The notes under the pieces: generated by a model
Database searches by the model: none
What the model was told of the DNA's origin: nothing
The model's input: only the letters and a program-made list of their open reading frames with translations
Position numbers and translations under genes: made by a program
DNA from: Rhizobium sp. WSM4643
GTDB taxonomy: Bacteria; Pseudomonadota; Alphaproteobacteria; Rhizobiales; Rhizobiaceae
DNA length: 64,000 nt
Assembly: GCF_025152745.1 (NCBI RefSeq)
Contig: NZ_CP104041.1
Span: forward strand, 62,001-126,000
Reading direction: 5' to 3'
Part shown: one piece after another, positions 19,139 through 28,182 of the stretch
Layout: each line of letters starts with the position of its first letter
How positions within the stretch are numbered: the stretch's first letter is position 1

Positions 19139-19588
19139 ATGATTGATCTACTGGAATGTCCCGATACCATTGAATGGCTCGGTGTTTCTTACCGACCTAT
19201 TCTGACGAATGCAGCAACTGGCGGAGCGATGTCCATCGTCGACAGCCTGTCTCCCGTCGGAAGCGGGCCGCCGCGACACATCCATGAAAGAGAGGACGAG
19301 ACCTTCGTCCTTCTCTCCGGCTTGTGCGAGTTCTGGGTGGAAGGCGAGAGGTTCACGAAGAAGGCCGGCGAAACTGTCTTCGTGCCACGCGGAATGGAGC
19401 ACACCTTCAGGGTTATCGGCGGCATGCCTTCGCGCCATCTGGTGATCCTGACGCCGGGGGGATTCGAAGATTTTTTTGCCGACATGGCGGCAGGCAAGTT
19501 CCAGATTCCGCAGGACATGGATCGCATCGCAGAATCTGCCCGCAGGCACCACCTTCGTTTCACTGGGCCGCCGCTTGGCAACGGCTAG
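19139..19588 (+). CDS. Cupin-domain protein
   Basis: A 149-residue single-domain cupin. The two metal-binding motifs are visible: motif 1 PPRHIHEREDETFVLLSG (two His, one Glu) and motif 2 GETVFVPRGMEHTFRV (His), so a metal site is likely intact. Such small cupins include quercetinase-like and sugar-binding proteins; nothing further singles one out. The start at ATG 19139 is chosen because GAGGAGG lies seven bases upstream, while the longer frame from 19082 would run through the palindromic operator. It is divergent from the LysR gene and probably its target. Confidence 0.8.
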   Translation: MIDLLECPDTIEWLGVSYRPILTNAATGGAMSIVDSLSPVGSGPPRHIHEREDETFVLLSGLCEFWVEGERFTKKAGETVFVPRGMEHTFRVIGGMPSRHLVILTPGGFEDFFADMAAGKFQIPQDMDRIAESARRHHLRFTGPPLGNG

Positions 19589-19807
19589 CCATTATAGCCA
19601 GATGGTTCGATCGCCTGCAAACACCCGGCGACACTCAGCCCGTTAGCGTTGAGGTTTGGTGAATCCACAGTTCCCGTATGTCGCTGATCACAGGCGTTTT
19701 CGCGCCTAGGAGCAGAACCCTATGGAACTGGAGGTGGCGGACTCTTTTTAGCTCGCTCATCCTGTCTCGGCGCCGCCGTGTCCAACCCGCGGAGTCGAGG
19801 TGACATC

Positions 19808-20152
19808 TCAGTTGACTGGCAAACGCGCATCGAAGTGGGCGGGCGACAAACTTGACTGACCGATCCCGAAGAACTCGCGGGCGGTCAAGCAAGCGCCATC
19901 GCCTGGGACGCAGGCGCGGCAGACGTCAGGCCGAAGATCGTATACCTGACAGGATGTCTCTGAACCGACGCGACCGACCAGAGCGGAGCAACGCGCACCG
20001 TCGCAACGCATTCCCTGCTCGTTTGCGGCTACGAGGTGCGCCGGCAGCAAATCGAGAGCAGCTTCCGTTTCGGTGGAAAATCTGGGCCAGCTCGGCGAAT
20101 AGGAGCAGCAGGCTCCGCAGCTTCGGCAATCGAAATCGATCAGTGATGTCAT
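19808..20152 (-). CDS. YkgJ-family cysteine-cluster protein
   Basis: A 114-residue protein with the zinc/iron-chelating CxxCxxCC pattern at the N-terminus (CRSCGACCSY) and later cysteines in ARCSALVG, TSCQVYDLRPDVCRAC and GDGACL. The RPxxCR part is typical of the YkgJ family (formerly UPF0153), whose function is poorly defined but implies metal or Fe-S binding. The start at 20152 has GAGCGGG just upstream. It stands alone between the cupin and the amine oxidase, without an evident operon partner. Confidence 0.8.
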   Translation of the reverse strand: MTSLIDFDCRSCGACCSYSPSWPRFSTETEAALDLLPAHLVAANEQGMRCDGARCSALVGRVGSETSCQVYDLRPDVCRACVPGDGACLTAREFFGIGQSSLSPAHFDARLPVN

Positions 20153-20294
20153 GACCCGCTCCTACCACACAAGCTGCCAATGATAAAGCTGCAGGCTAAC
20201 CGCTTCCCTTGGAACGAGCGCATCCATTTCATCAGGCTCCTCGTCCTGACGTTAGGCGGTGAAATTCGACCTTAAGGGGTCAGTGGCCGGGATA

Positions 20295-21524
20295 TCACGA
20301 GGGTGGTAGAACAGCTGCAGCCTGGTCGGCGGCCCGCAAGCCGCTTTCCCATGCGCCATGCGCGGTCGAAAAGTCGGACTGGTGCGTCGCCTCGCCGGCG
20401 AAAAACAGCCGGTCGCCGACCGGGCGCGCCAGGACTGCGCGTGCGTCGGCATGGCCGGGCAACGCATGGCTATAGGAGCCGCCTATCCAATCGGTACGAC
20501 ACCAGGAAGAGGCTGCCAGGGGCCGCAGGTGGCGGCGGATGTTGCTGCCGAGCAGCGATGACAGCTGGTCGAGTGCGAAGGCAAATGCCTCCACCAAACC
20601 CGCGCGCTCGATGACGACAGCGCCGTTTCCGCCGAAGAAGCCTTCGATGATCGGCCGGCCGAACGGCCGGATATAATAGCTGCCGGTCTCGGCATTCTGC
20701 GGGTCGCCAAGCAGATGGGTTTCCGGCTCGAGACCATGATTACCATGGAGTTCCAAAAACAGCTTGTCTGCGAGGCCAAGCGGCAGCCGACTTGCGGCAT
20801 GGAGGTGATCGTCGGCCTCCGGGTCGAAGATAATGGCTCCGCGGGCCAGAACGGTGGTCGATGCGGTGATGATCACGGTACGTGACGTGACAGGACCGCG
20901 GTCGGTCTCCAACTGGACGCCGTTCGCGGTCAATGTCACGCGTCGTACGGGCGTCGAAAGGTGCAGGGCCACGTTCGGAACGGCCGCGCTGATCAGACTT
21001 CCATAGCCTTCATGCACCCGCCAATTGGCATCGGTCGCCGTATCGTCATAGGCAAGAAAGTCGGTGACCGACAGCAGATCGAGCGGCACGCCGTTCATAT
21101 ATCCGCTGAGGGACTGGCAGTAGGCGTTCCATTTGCCATCTGGCTCCAGGGCGTCCGACGCCCTGTCGCTGGCGGGGGGATTAGCCCGCATCCGCTCCTC
21201 AAGCGCGGTCCATGCCGCCGCCGCGGCCGCGCGCTCCTCCTGCGTGAAGCCGAGATCGCGCCACTGGCTTTGCCACGCCGTCGGCCCGCGCTCGATGTTG
21301 AACCCGGCGGCACGGCCGATAGCGACGAGAGGATTGCGCTCGGCAGAATGCAGCCAGCCACACCCCATATCCAGCGGCATTCCGGCCAATTCGATTGTCC
21401 AGGCTCGTCCGCCAACGCGATTGCTGGCCTCCAGGATGATGACCGAGCGGCCGGAATCGGCCACCCCTTTTGCTGCTGCTATGCCGGCCGCGCCAGCGCC
21501 GACAATCGCAACCTCGTAGTCCAT
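20295..21524 (-). CDS. FAD-dependent amine oxidase (monoamine oxidase-like)
   Basis: A 409-residue flavoprotein of the amine oxidase family. The N-terminal Rossmann motif is clear (VAIVGAGAAGIAAAKGVADS, then EASNRVGGRAW), and the C-terminal FAD-contact region is present (GDRLFFAGEATHQSDFSTAH, GAWESGLRAA). GGAGG six bases before ATG 21524 supports that start. It should oxidise an amine or amino acid using O2, producing H2O2 and ammonia; polyamines are common substrates of this branch but nothing in the context confirms one. It is divergent from the antiporter gene, 100 bp away. Confidence 0.85.
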   Translation of the reverse strand: MDYEVAIVGAGAAGIAAAKGVADSGRSVIILEASNRVGGRAWTIELAGMPLDMGCGWLHSAERNPLVAIGRAAGFNIERGPTAWQSQWRDLGFTQEERAAAAAAWTALEERMRANPPASDRASDALEPDGKWNAYCQSLSGYMNGVPLDLLSVTDFLAYDDTATDANWRVHEGYGSLISAAVPNVALHLSTPVRRVTLTANGVQLETDRGPVTSRTVIITASTTVLARGAIIFDPEADDHLHAASRLPLGLADKLFLELHGNHGLEPETHLLGDPQNAETGSYYIRPFGRPIIEGFFGGNGAVVIERAGLVEAFAFALDQLSSLLGSNIRRHLRPLAASSWCRTDWIGGSYSHALPGHADARAVLARPVGDRLFFAGEATHQSDFSTAHGAWESGLRAADQAAAVLPPS

Positions 21525-21624
21525 GATCGCCCTCCGCCGCTGCATCAGCAGCTTGATACGACACAAGTTTTACATCGGGGCCGCACCCGCTTCAATGTGC
21601 TCGAAAGCCTGCTAGTATGCTGAA

Positions 21625-23166
21625 ATGACGTTCTTCGAAACACTCGTTGCATTGCTGGCGGTTGCCATCTTGTTGCTGCAGGTGACGCGTCGCACGCGCC
21701 TGCCCTACCCCGGCATCCTGGCTGCCGCCGGCGTCGCAGTAGCGATGCTGCCCGGCGCACCCACGATCCCCATCGATCCGCCGACGGCGCTTGCCCTGTT
21801 CATCGCCCCCGTCCTGGTCGACTCGGCTTATGATTTCCCGGTGGGTGCGGCCCGGCGCATGCTGGTGCCGCTGTTCTTCTATGCTGTTGTTGCGGTTCTC
21901 GTCACGACAGGCGTGGTGGTGTCGATCAGCATGCTGACAGTCGGGCTTCCGATTGCGGTTGCGGTCACACTCGGCGCAATCGTTGCACCGCCTGATGCCG
22001 CAGCCGCCACGGCGGTCCTTTCCAATTTGCCCATCGCGCGCCGTGTGGATGCCCTGCTCAAGGGGGAAAGCCTGTTCAACGATGCGACCGCACTGCTGCT
22101 TTTCGGGGCCGCGCTCACGGTCCAGGCGCGGGGTGGGCTGGATGCCGGGACGGCGCTTCAGGTGGGGTTTGCCGCACCTGGAGGGATCCTGTTCGGCATC
22201 GTCTTCGGTTTTGTCGTCTCGCGGCTTCGGCCGATAACCGAAAATACGGTTGGTGGGACCCTGCTTCAGTTCGTCTACGCTTTTTCGACCTGGCTGATCG
22301 CGGAGCATCTGCACCTGTCGGCTGTCCTTGCCACGGTAGCGAGCGCAATGACCATCGCCGCCCTCTCTTCGGTCGAGGATTCGCCACGGATGCGGGTGCA
22401 TTCCTTCGCGGTCTGGACGACGGTCGTCTTCCTGCTGAATGTGGTGGCTTTCCTGCTGATGGGGCTGCAGGCGCGCCGCATCCTCGAGACGATGTCGACT
22501 GAAGAGCTTCAGCGGGCGATGGGATTTGCCGCCATCGTGGTGGTCGGCGTCATCCTGGCGCGCATGGCGATGGCGTTCCTGCTTCACGCCGTCGTCGCGT
22601 CTCGCCACCGAAGCGGCCATGAACTGGCGCCTTTCACATCCGGAGAAACCTTGCTGGTGGGTTGGGCCGGTATGCGCGGCCTCGTTACGCTGGCGACGGC
22701 TTTCGCTCTCCCTGCCGATTTTCCGGAACGAGACCTGGTCGTGCTCACGGCCTTCACGGTGGTTCTCGCAACCCTGGTCATTCAGGGGGCGACCCTGGCA
22801 CCGATGATCCATTTCCTGAAGCTCGGTCGGCAGGCAGAGGTCCGCGATGAACTTAGGGCTGCCCGAAGATCGCTCGCAGAAGCGGCCTTTCAGCGGCTTG
22901 AGAAGGAAGACGGTACTGAGGCCGAAGCGATCCGGACGATCTGCAAGGATCATTGGGCCGCATCAAACGATGCAAACAAGACCTCGCCGCTCGATCGCCG
23001 CCGTCACCTGACGATCGCTGCCGTTCTCGCCCAGCGCCAGCGCCTCGAGGAATTGCGCGACACAGACCAGATCGGCGCGACGCAATATCTCGAGCTGCAG
23101 GAAGACCTCGACTGGAAGCAGCTTTCCGTCGGCTCCGATGAGGATCGCCGCATCACAGAAAGCTAG
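21625..23166 (+). CDS. CPA1-type Na+/H+ antiporter (NhaP-like)
   Basis: A 513-residue membrane protein with about twelve predicted spans in the first 400 residues. The ion-binding regions of the CPA1 family are visible: GAIVAPPDAAAATAVL carries the ND/DP-type acidic site and KGESLFNDATALLLFG the second conserved motif; the later GWAGMRGLVTLATAFALP helix with its Arg is also typical. The C-terminal about 100 residues are a charged cytoplasmic tail (AARRSLAEAAFQRLEKEDG), as in bacterial NhaP/YjcE proteins, likely regulatory. It should exchange Na+ or K+ for protons at the inner membrane. Single gene; no partner. Confidence 0.9.
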   Translation: MTFFETLVALLAVAILLLQVTRRTRLPYPGILAAAGVAVAMLPGAPTIPIDPPTALALFIAPVLVDSAYDFPVGAARRMLVPLFFYAVVAVLVTTGVVVSISMLTVGLPIAVAVTLGAIVAPPDAAAATAVLSNLPIARRVDALLKGESLFNDATALLLFGAALTVQARGGLDAGTALQVGFAAPGGILFGIVFGFVVSRLRPITENTVGGTLLQFVYAFSTWLIAEHLHLSAVLATVASAMTIAALSSVEDSPRMRVHSFAVWTTVVFLLNVVAFLLMGLQARRILETMSTEELQRAMGFAAIVVVGVILARMAMAFLLHAVVASRHRSGHELAPFTSGETLLVGWAGMRGLVTLATAFALPADFPERDLVVLTAFTVVLATLVIQGATLAPMIHFLKLGRQAEVRDELRAARRSLAEAAFQRLEKEDGTEAEAIRTICKDHWAASNDANKTSPLDRRRHLTIAAVLAQRQRLEELRDTDQIGATQYLELQEDLDWKQLSVGSDEDRRITES

Positions 23167-23231
23167 ATCCGATAAGGCGGTTGTCGACACGCTGCTTCAT
23201 CAGACCTGCGTTTCCGACGAGGCAGGACGCA

Positions 23232-24290
23232 TCACTCGATATCTTTCAGCGCATCGAGCGGGCCGGTCAGTGCCGTGCGTGGCGGCACGAGCGTCGGCCG
23301 CACCAGATGCGTGATTGGCGGGCGGCGGTCTGCATCGAGGATCGCAAACCCCTTGGTGATCATCGCCTCGCTGTCCTGCCGGATCATGAAAACGGGGAAA
23401 GGCAGGAAGGAGCCGAACGGGTCGTAGTCATAGCAGCCGACGATGATATCGGCGAAGGTCTCGTGCGGGTGCAGCGCGAGGAAGCGCATCAGCCCTTCGA
23501 GATTGATCGAGGAATTAACGAAGAATGCGCGCGGCAGCTTTCCGTGGCCTTCGTAGAAGGCTTCGAAGGCACGCGCCGTCGTGGCGGGGGAATAGCCGGT
23601 CGGCTGGATGCAGACGTTGGGATCCGCGCCCAGCAATGCGCGCTTTACGTCGCGGAAACCGCGAATTCGCTCATGGCTGGCATGGTCGTTGCGGCCGCCG
23701 AACAGGTACAGATCGTCGGGTGAAAGTGGGCCATCCTCCTGCGCGCGCTCGATGATCGCCTGTGTCAGCATGCGCGCGCCTTCATAATTGTCGCTGATGA
23801 TCGACGGCGCCAGCGTGCCCGGCAGATCGATGTTGACGTGCTTCAGCCCTGCCTTTTCGCAAACCTTGTGCACCCCATCCGGATCAGTTGCGCCGGCGAT
23901 GAAAAGCTCGTCGATCGAATAGGAGATCAGCGTCTCGACGACCTGACGCTCCTCCTCCGGATCGCGACAGGCACTGACGACGAGGGGACACTGGCCGCGA
24001 CTTCTGACCTGTGCCTCGAAAGATTGCGCCATGGAGGAGAAATAGCGGTTGTCGTGCACCGGCAGCAGAAGACCGACGAGGCCGGAGCGGGACGAACGCA
24101 GGCCGCGGGCCTGCAGATTTGCCGTATATCCGTGCTCGTTCGCGAGGTTCTGAATGAGTTGGGCCGTCGCCTCCTTGATACGCCTCTTGCGCCAGCTTCC
24201 GTTCAATACGGCGCTTACGGTGGAAGCCGACGCTCCCGATAGGATCGAGAGATCGTAGATCGTCGCCTTTTTCTTGCTGATGTCTGCCAT
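23232..24290 (-). CDS. LacI-family regulator of the second sugar cluster
   Basis: A 352-residue LacI/GalR regulator. The helix-turn-helix is at 10-35 (TIYDLSILSGASASTVSAVL) and the hinge helix at about 58-66 (TANLQARGLRSSRSG), followed by the sugar-sensing domain (VGLLLPVHDNRYFSSMAQSF). It is divergent from the binding-protein gene of an importer 246 bp away, and the gap holds a near-perfect palindrome with a central CG, so it likely represses that importer operon and responds to its sugar. The sugar itself is unknown. Confidence 0.87.
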   Translation of the reverse strand: MADISKKKATIYDLSILSGASASTVSAVLNGSWRKRRIKEATAQLIQNLANEHGYTANLQARGLRSSRSGLVGLLLPVHDNRYFSSMAQSFEAQVRSRGQCPLVVSACRDPEEERQVVETLISYSIDELFIAGATDPDGVHKVCEKAGLKHVNIDLPGTLAPSIISDNYEGARMLTQAIIERAQEDGPLSPDDLYLFGGRNDHASHERIRGFRDVKRALLGADPNVCIQPTGYSPATTARAFEAFYEGHGKLPRAFFVNSSINLEGLMRFLALHPHETFADIIVGCYDYDPFGSFLPFPVFMIRQDSEAMITKGFAILDADRRPPITHLVRPTLVPPRTALTGPLDALKDIE

Positions 24291-24334
24291 ATCTCGCCTT
24301 TTCCCCTGTCGTTCCCCTTAGAAACAAACCCCTC

Positions 24335-24412
24335 TTGACGAAAGCCATACCTTGATCGATAGTTATTGCACCATCGATTGTGCAAAAAAGAAAGATCGAT
24401 TGCGCAAAAATG
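24335..24412 (+). promoter_or_regulatory. Promoter and LacI-type operators before the second importer operon
   Basis: TTGACG (24335-24340) and GATAGT (24358-24363) are 17 bp apart, facing the binding-protein gene. Just downstream TGCACCATCGATTGTGCA (24367-24384) is an 18-bp palindrome with two mismatched positions. The core ATCGAT occurs three times (24355, 24373, 24395), and ATCGATTG(T/C)GCAAAAA is directly repeated at 24373 and 24395, 22 bp apart, i.e. about two helical turns. This is the expected layout for binding of the divergent LacI protein. Confidence 0.65.
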
Positions 24413-24536
24413 GTTCGCCGGAGGAGGCGGGACGGGAGGCAAGGGTATTCCCTCGCCGCGAAGCAACCAGGAACAACCTGCCGCAAAGCGGCCGGTGGTC
24501 GTCGTTCGCCATGAGCGACCTTGAGGAGGAGTGAAG

Positions 24537-25520
24537 ATGAGGAGACTTATCGTAGCGGCATTTGCCGCATCGCTGTCGCTTGCCGGGGCGGTAGTCGCGC
24601 TTGCGCAGGACGCGCCGAAGGTCGGCATTGTCGTCAAGATCGGCGGCATTCCCTGGTTCAATGCGATGGAAGCCGGCATCAAGGAGCAGGGCCAGAAATT
24701 AGGTGTTGATGCCTTCATGATCGGCCCGACCAGCGCCGACCCGGCGCTGCAGGTGCGCGCCATCGAAGACCTGATCGCCCAGGGCGTCAAGGTCATCGGT
24801 GTCGTTCCGAACGATGCCAAGGTGCTCGAGCCCGTGCTGACCAAGGCGCAAGCCGCCGGCATCAAGGTCATTACGCATGAATCGCCCTCGCAAAAGGGCG
24901 CCGACTGGAATTTCGAACTCGCATCGGCCACCGGTTTTGGTGAGGCCCACGGCAAGCTGCTCGCCGAAAAGATGGGCGGCAAGGGCGAATATGCCGTCTT
25001 CGTCGGCTCGCTCACCGTGCCCCTGCACAATGCCTGGGCGGACGCCGCAATCGCCTATATCAAGGCGAATTATCCGGACATGAAACTTGTCGGCGACCGT
25101 TATGGTGTTGCAGAAGATGTCGACAAAAGCCGCTCGACGGCGCTCGATCTCATCGCTGCCCATCCGGATCTGAAAGGCTTCCTCGCCTTCGGCAGCCAGG
25201 GCCCGATCGGCGCCGGGCGCGCTATCGAGGAACGCCGCAAGACGGGCAAGATCTTCGTGCTCGGCCCGTTCTCGCCAGGCCAGGGCCAGAAGCTGATCAA
25301 ATCAGGCGCGATATCGGGCGGCTTCATGTGGAATCCGAAGCAGGCCGGCGAAGTCTTCGTCACGCTCGCCGATCGGCTGATCAAGGGCGAAAGCATCAAG
25401 GAAGGTGATGATATCCCGGGTCTCGGCGTGATCAAGCCGGTCGGCAATAACATCATCGTCGATCAGCTGCTGCCGATCAACAAGGATACGGTCGACGACC
25501 TGGCCGCAATGGGCCTCTGA
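24537..25520 (+). CDS. Periplasmic sugar-binding protein (RbsB/LsrB-type)
   Basis: A 327-residue periplasmic binding protein of the type I (RbsB/LsrB/RhaS) fold. The signal peptide is about 24 residues (LIVAAFAASLSLAGAVVALA, cleaved before QDAPKVG). The body has the usual signature (VVKIGGIPWFNAMEAGIKEQ, VRAIEDLIAQGVKVIGVVPN, FLAFGSQGPIGAGRAIEE). ATG 24537 is chosen over GTG 24531 because GAGGAGGA lies about eight bases upstream of it. It is the first gene of a rightward importer operon and is followed by a strong hairpin. Ligand: a sugar, sugar alcohol or autoinducer-like compound; not resolvable from sequence. Confidence 0.88.
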   Translation: MRRLIVAAFAASLSLAGAVVALAQDAPKVGIVVKIGGIPWFNAMEAGIKEQGQKLGVDAFMIGPTSADPALQVRAIEDLIAQGVKVIGVVPNDAKVLEPVLTKAQAAGIKVITHESPSQKGADWNFELASATGFGEAHGKLLAEKMGGKGEYAVFVGSLTVPLHNAWADAAIAYIKANYPDMKLVGDRYGVAEDVDKSRSTALDLIAAHPDLKGFLAFGSQGPIGAGRAIEERRKTGKIFVLGPFSPGQGQKLIKSGAISGGFMWNPKQAGEVFVTLADRLIKGESIKEGDDIPGLGVIKPVGNNIIVDQLLPINKDTVDDLAAMGL

Positions 25521-25539
25521 AGAGGCCCCCTCCCCGGGT

Positions 25540-25569
25540 GTCGGGCCGGTCGACATCGACCGGCCCGAC
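25540..25569 (+). terminator. Strong hairpin behind the binding-protein gene
   Basis: GTCGGGCCGGTCGA (25540-25553) and TCGACCGGCCCGAC (25556-25569) are perfectly complementary over 14 bp with a 2-base spacer (effectively 13 bp with a tetraloop). It starts 20 bp after the binding-protein stop. No T-run follows and the ATPase gene starts 77 bp on, so an mRNA-stabilising or attenuating role inside the operon is more likely than full termination. Confidence 0.7.
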
Positions 25570-25646
25570 GTTCGGGAAAACGAGCGGTATCCGGCCATGG
25601 CTGGACCATTGACCTTTGATGGCATTCGACTGGACAGGCAACCGGC

Positions 25647-27161
25647 ATGAGCATGGCAACGGATGATGGTGTGAAGGCCCAGCCGCTTCTTTCGCTTCGC
25701 GGCATCAACATGACATTCGGCGGTGTGAAGGCACTGAAAAACGTCTCCTTCGAAGTCTTGCCTGGCGAGGTGCATTGCTTGGCCGGCGAGAATGGTTCCG
25801 GCAAGAGCACCCTTATCAAGGTGATCTCCGGCGTCTATCGGCCTGCAGACGGCGCCGAGATCGTCTTCGACGGTGAGGCGATATCCCACATGACGCCTGC
25901 CATGGCCCAGTCCCGCGGCATCCAGATCATCTGGCAGGACCTCGCGCTCTTTCCGGAAATGAGCGTGGCTGAGAATATTGCCTTCCAGACCCTTTCCGGT
26001 TCGCGCCCGCGCTTCGTCAACTATGCCGCGATCCGCAGGACAGCCGAGGACGCGCTCGCCCGGCTTGGCGTCACCCTCGACGTCGACAGACCTCTCAAGG
26101 ACTTCGCCATCGCCCAGCGTCAGATCGTTGCCATCGCGCGCGCGCTGATTGGAGAGGCCCGGATCGTTTTCATGGACGAGCCGACCGCCTCGCTCACCCA
26201 GTCGGAAACCGATCATCTGCTGGCGATCGTGCGCACGCTATCGGCCTCGGGCGTTGCCGTGGTCTTCGTCAGCCATCGCCTTGCCGAAGTGCTGGAAATC
26301 TCCTCGCGCATCACGGTGCTGCGCGATGGCGCGCTGGTCGGGGTCTATCCGGTGGAGGGCATGACTCAGTCTAAGATCACCGAGCTGATGACCGGGCGCA
26401 CCTTCGACCAGAATGTTCGCGCCCGCGACCTATCGCAGAACCCGGTCCTGCTCTCCGTCAGCGATCTTTCTCGGCCCGGCGAGTTCGAGAATATTTCCTT
26501 CGATCTGCGCCGTGGCGAGACGCTCGGGATCACCGGCCTGCTAGGCTCCGGGCGCACCGAACTTGCGCTGACGCTGTTCGGTATGCGCCGGCCTGCAGCC
26601 GGCACGATTATGCTGGAGGGGCGGCCGGTGCGCTTTGCCTCCAACCGCGAGGCGATTACCGCAGGCATCGCCTATCTCTCCGAAGACCGCCTTTCGCTCG
26701 GTCTCAACCAGCCGCAATCCATCGCCGACAATCTGGTCATGGCCTCGCTCAACCGCATCCTCAGCGGTCGGCTCATTTCGACGGAAAAGAAGCGCTCGCT
26801 CGTCGCGCGCTGGATCGCCGATCTCGGCGTCAGGATTGGCAAGCAGGACGATGCGATCTCGACGCTTTCGGGCGGCAACCAGCAGCGCGTCGCGATTGCC
26901 AAATGGCTCGCCACCGATCCCAAGGTGTTGATCCTCGATGCGCCCACCGTCGGCGTCGATGTCGGCGCGCGCGCCGGTATTTTCGAAATCGTTGCCCGGC
27001 TCGCCGAGGCGGGGCTGGCGATCATCCTGATTTCGGACGAGGTGCCGGAGGTCTATTTCAACGCCGATCGGATCATCCATATGGAAAAGGGCCGCATCGC
27101 CGGCTGGCATGATCCGCGCGCGACCACACTGAAGGACCTGGAGGCGGCGGTTTATGCGTAA
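25647..27161 (+). CDS. Sugar ABC transporter ATPase with two nucleotide-binding domains (RbsA/MglA-type)
   Basis: A 504-residue double ATPase. The first domain has a full Walker A (GENGSGKSTLIKV), signature region (DFAIAQRQIVAIARAL) and Walker B (IVFMDEPTASL). The second has the degenerate Walker A usual for this class (GLLGSGRTELALTLFG) but a good signature (TLSGGNQQRVAIAKWL) and Walker B (VLILDAPTVGVD). This is the normal CUT2 arrangement. The ribosome site before ATG 25647 is weak. Its stop overlaps the first permease by eight bases, so permease translation is coupled. It powers uptake of the unknown sugar or polyol. Confidence 0.9.
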   Translation: MSMATDDGVKAQPLLSLRGINMTFGGVKALKNVSFEVLPGEVHCLAGENGSGKSTLIKVISGVYRPADGAEIVFDGEAISHMTPAMAQSRGIQIIWQDLALFPEMSVAENIAFQTLSGSRPRFVNYAAIRRTAEDALARLGVTLDVDRPLKDFAIAQRQIVAIARALIGEARIVFMDEPTASLTQSETDHLLAIVRTLSASGVAVVFVSHRLAEVLEISSRITVLRDGALVGVYPVEGMTQSKITELMTGRTFDQNVRARDLSQNPVLLSVSDLSRPGEFENISFDLRRGETLGITGLLGSGRTELALTLFGMRRPAAGTIMLEGRPVRFASNREAITAGIAYLSEDRLSLGLNQPQSIADNLVMASLNRILSGRLISTEKKRSLVARWIADLGVRIGKQDDAISTLSGGNQQRVAIAKWLATDPKVLILDAPTVGVDVGARAGIFEIVARLAEAGLAIILISDEVPEVYFNADRIIHMEKGRIAGWHDPRATTLKDLEAAVYA

Positions 27162-28182
27162 GCTGTTCCTCTCCTATACGACGGAATTCATGCTGTTTGC
27201 CGTCATCATCGCGATGAGCCTTGTCCTGGCTTTTACGACCGACCGTTTCTTCACGCTCGGCAATGTCTTCGACCTGCTCAATATCAGCGCGGTCAACATC
27301 ATTTTTGCCGTCGGCCTGCTCGTGGTGCTGATATCAGGCGGGATCGACATCTCCTTCGCCGTCGCAGCCTCGATCGTGCAATATGTCACTGCACTTGCGC
27401 TCGAGCGGATCGGCGGGGGAGGATGGCTAACCGGCTTCCTGATCGCGGCGGGCATCGGCATCGTACTCGGCATGATCAACGCCTTCCTGATCCACCGCTT
27501 CCGCATCATCTCGATCGTCGCGACGATCGCGACCTTCAACGTCTATTTCGGCCTGCTGATGTTTTTCACCAAGGGCGTGTCGATTTATAATCTGCCGGAC
27601 TGGCTGACGAGCCGCGTCATCATCTACGAGCGCGAAATGGCCGATGGGAGCTGGGCTGAGATCACCTTGCCGGTTGTCGTCATGGCCGTCTGCGCGCTCG
27701 CCACCTGGCTCTTCATTACGCGCACGACGACCGGCCGGCAGCTCTATGCCTTCGGCGACAATCCGGAAGGGGCGCGCCGCTTCGGCATCAATATCGGCGC
27801 CATGCAGTTCATCGCCTTCGGCTGGCTTGGGTTGATGGCGGGTATCGCCGGGCTCATGCAGGCGCATTATGCGCAGGAGGTCGTGCCGAACGCGCTTTAT
27901 GGCCGCGAGCTCGATGTTCTGGCTGCAGTGGTGCTCGGTGGGGCGCGGCTGGGCGGCGGCAAGGGCTCGGTGCTCGGTTGTGTGCTGGGCGTGCTGCTCG
28001 TCTCGATCACTCAGAACGGCCTCAATCTGATGGGCGTCTCGCCCTTCGCCTTCAAGATGATTGTCGGCGCGATCATCCTCGTTGCGATCACCTTGTCGAG
28101 CGCCCGCATCGGCAATCTGGTGCCGGTGTTTACGACCCGCAAATCGACCGATGACAGGTCTGCACACAGCGGAGGGAGCTGA
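27154..28182 (+). CDS. Sugar ABC transporter permease (RbsC-type), first of two
   Basis: A 342-residue CUT2 permease with about ten predicted spans. The conserved cytoplasmic signature is visible as GDNPEGARRFGINIGAMQFIAFG and later VLGGARLGGGKGSVLGCVLGVLL. It begins inside the ATPase gene and its TGA shares a base with the ATG of the next permease (TGATG). Two different permease genes in one CUT2 operon, rather than a homodimer, is the arrangement found in AI-2 (LsrCD) and rhamnose (RhaPQ) importers. Confidence 0.88.
   Translation: MRKLFLSYTTEFMLFAVIIAMSLVLAFTTDRFFTLGNVFDLLNISAVNIIFAVGLLVVLISGGIDISFAVAASIVQYVTALALERIGGGGWLTGFLIAAGIGIVLGMINAFLIHRFRIISIVATIATFNVYFGLLMFFTKGVSIYNLPDWLTSRVIIYEREMADGSWAEITLPVVVMAVCALATWLFITRTTTGRQLYAFGDNPEGARRFGINIGAMQFIAFGWLGLMAGIAGLMQAHYAQEVVPNALYGRELDVLAAVVLGGARLGGGKGSVLGCVLGVLLVSITQNGLNLMGVSPFAFKMIVGAIILVAITLSSARIGNLVPVFTTRKSTDDRSAHSGGS

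Noticed and set aside
21592..22953. 453-codon minus-strand frame over the antiporter gene
   Set aside because: Highly charged, repetitive His/Arg/Asp text typical of the antisense of a hydrophobic membrane protein.
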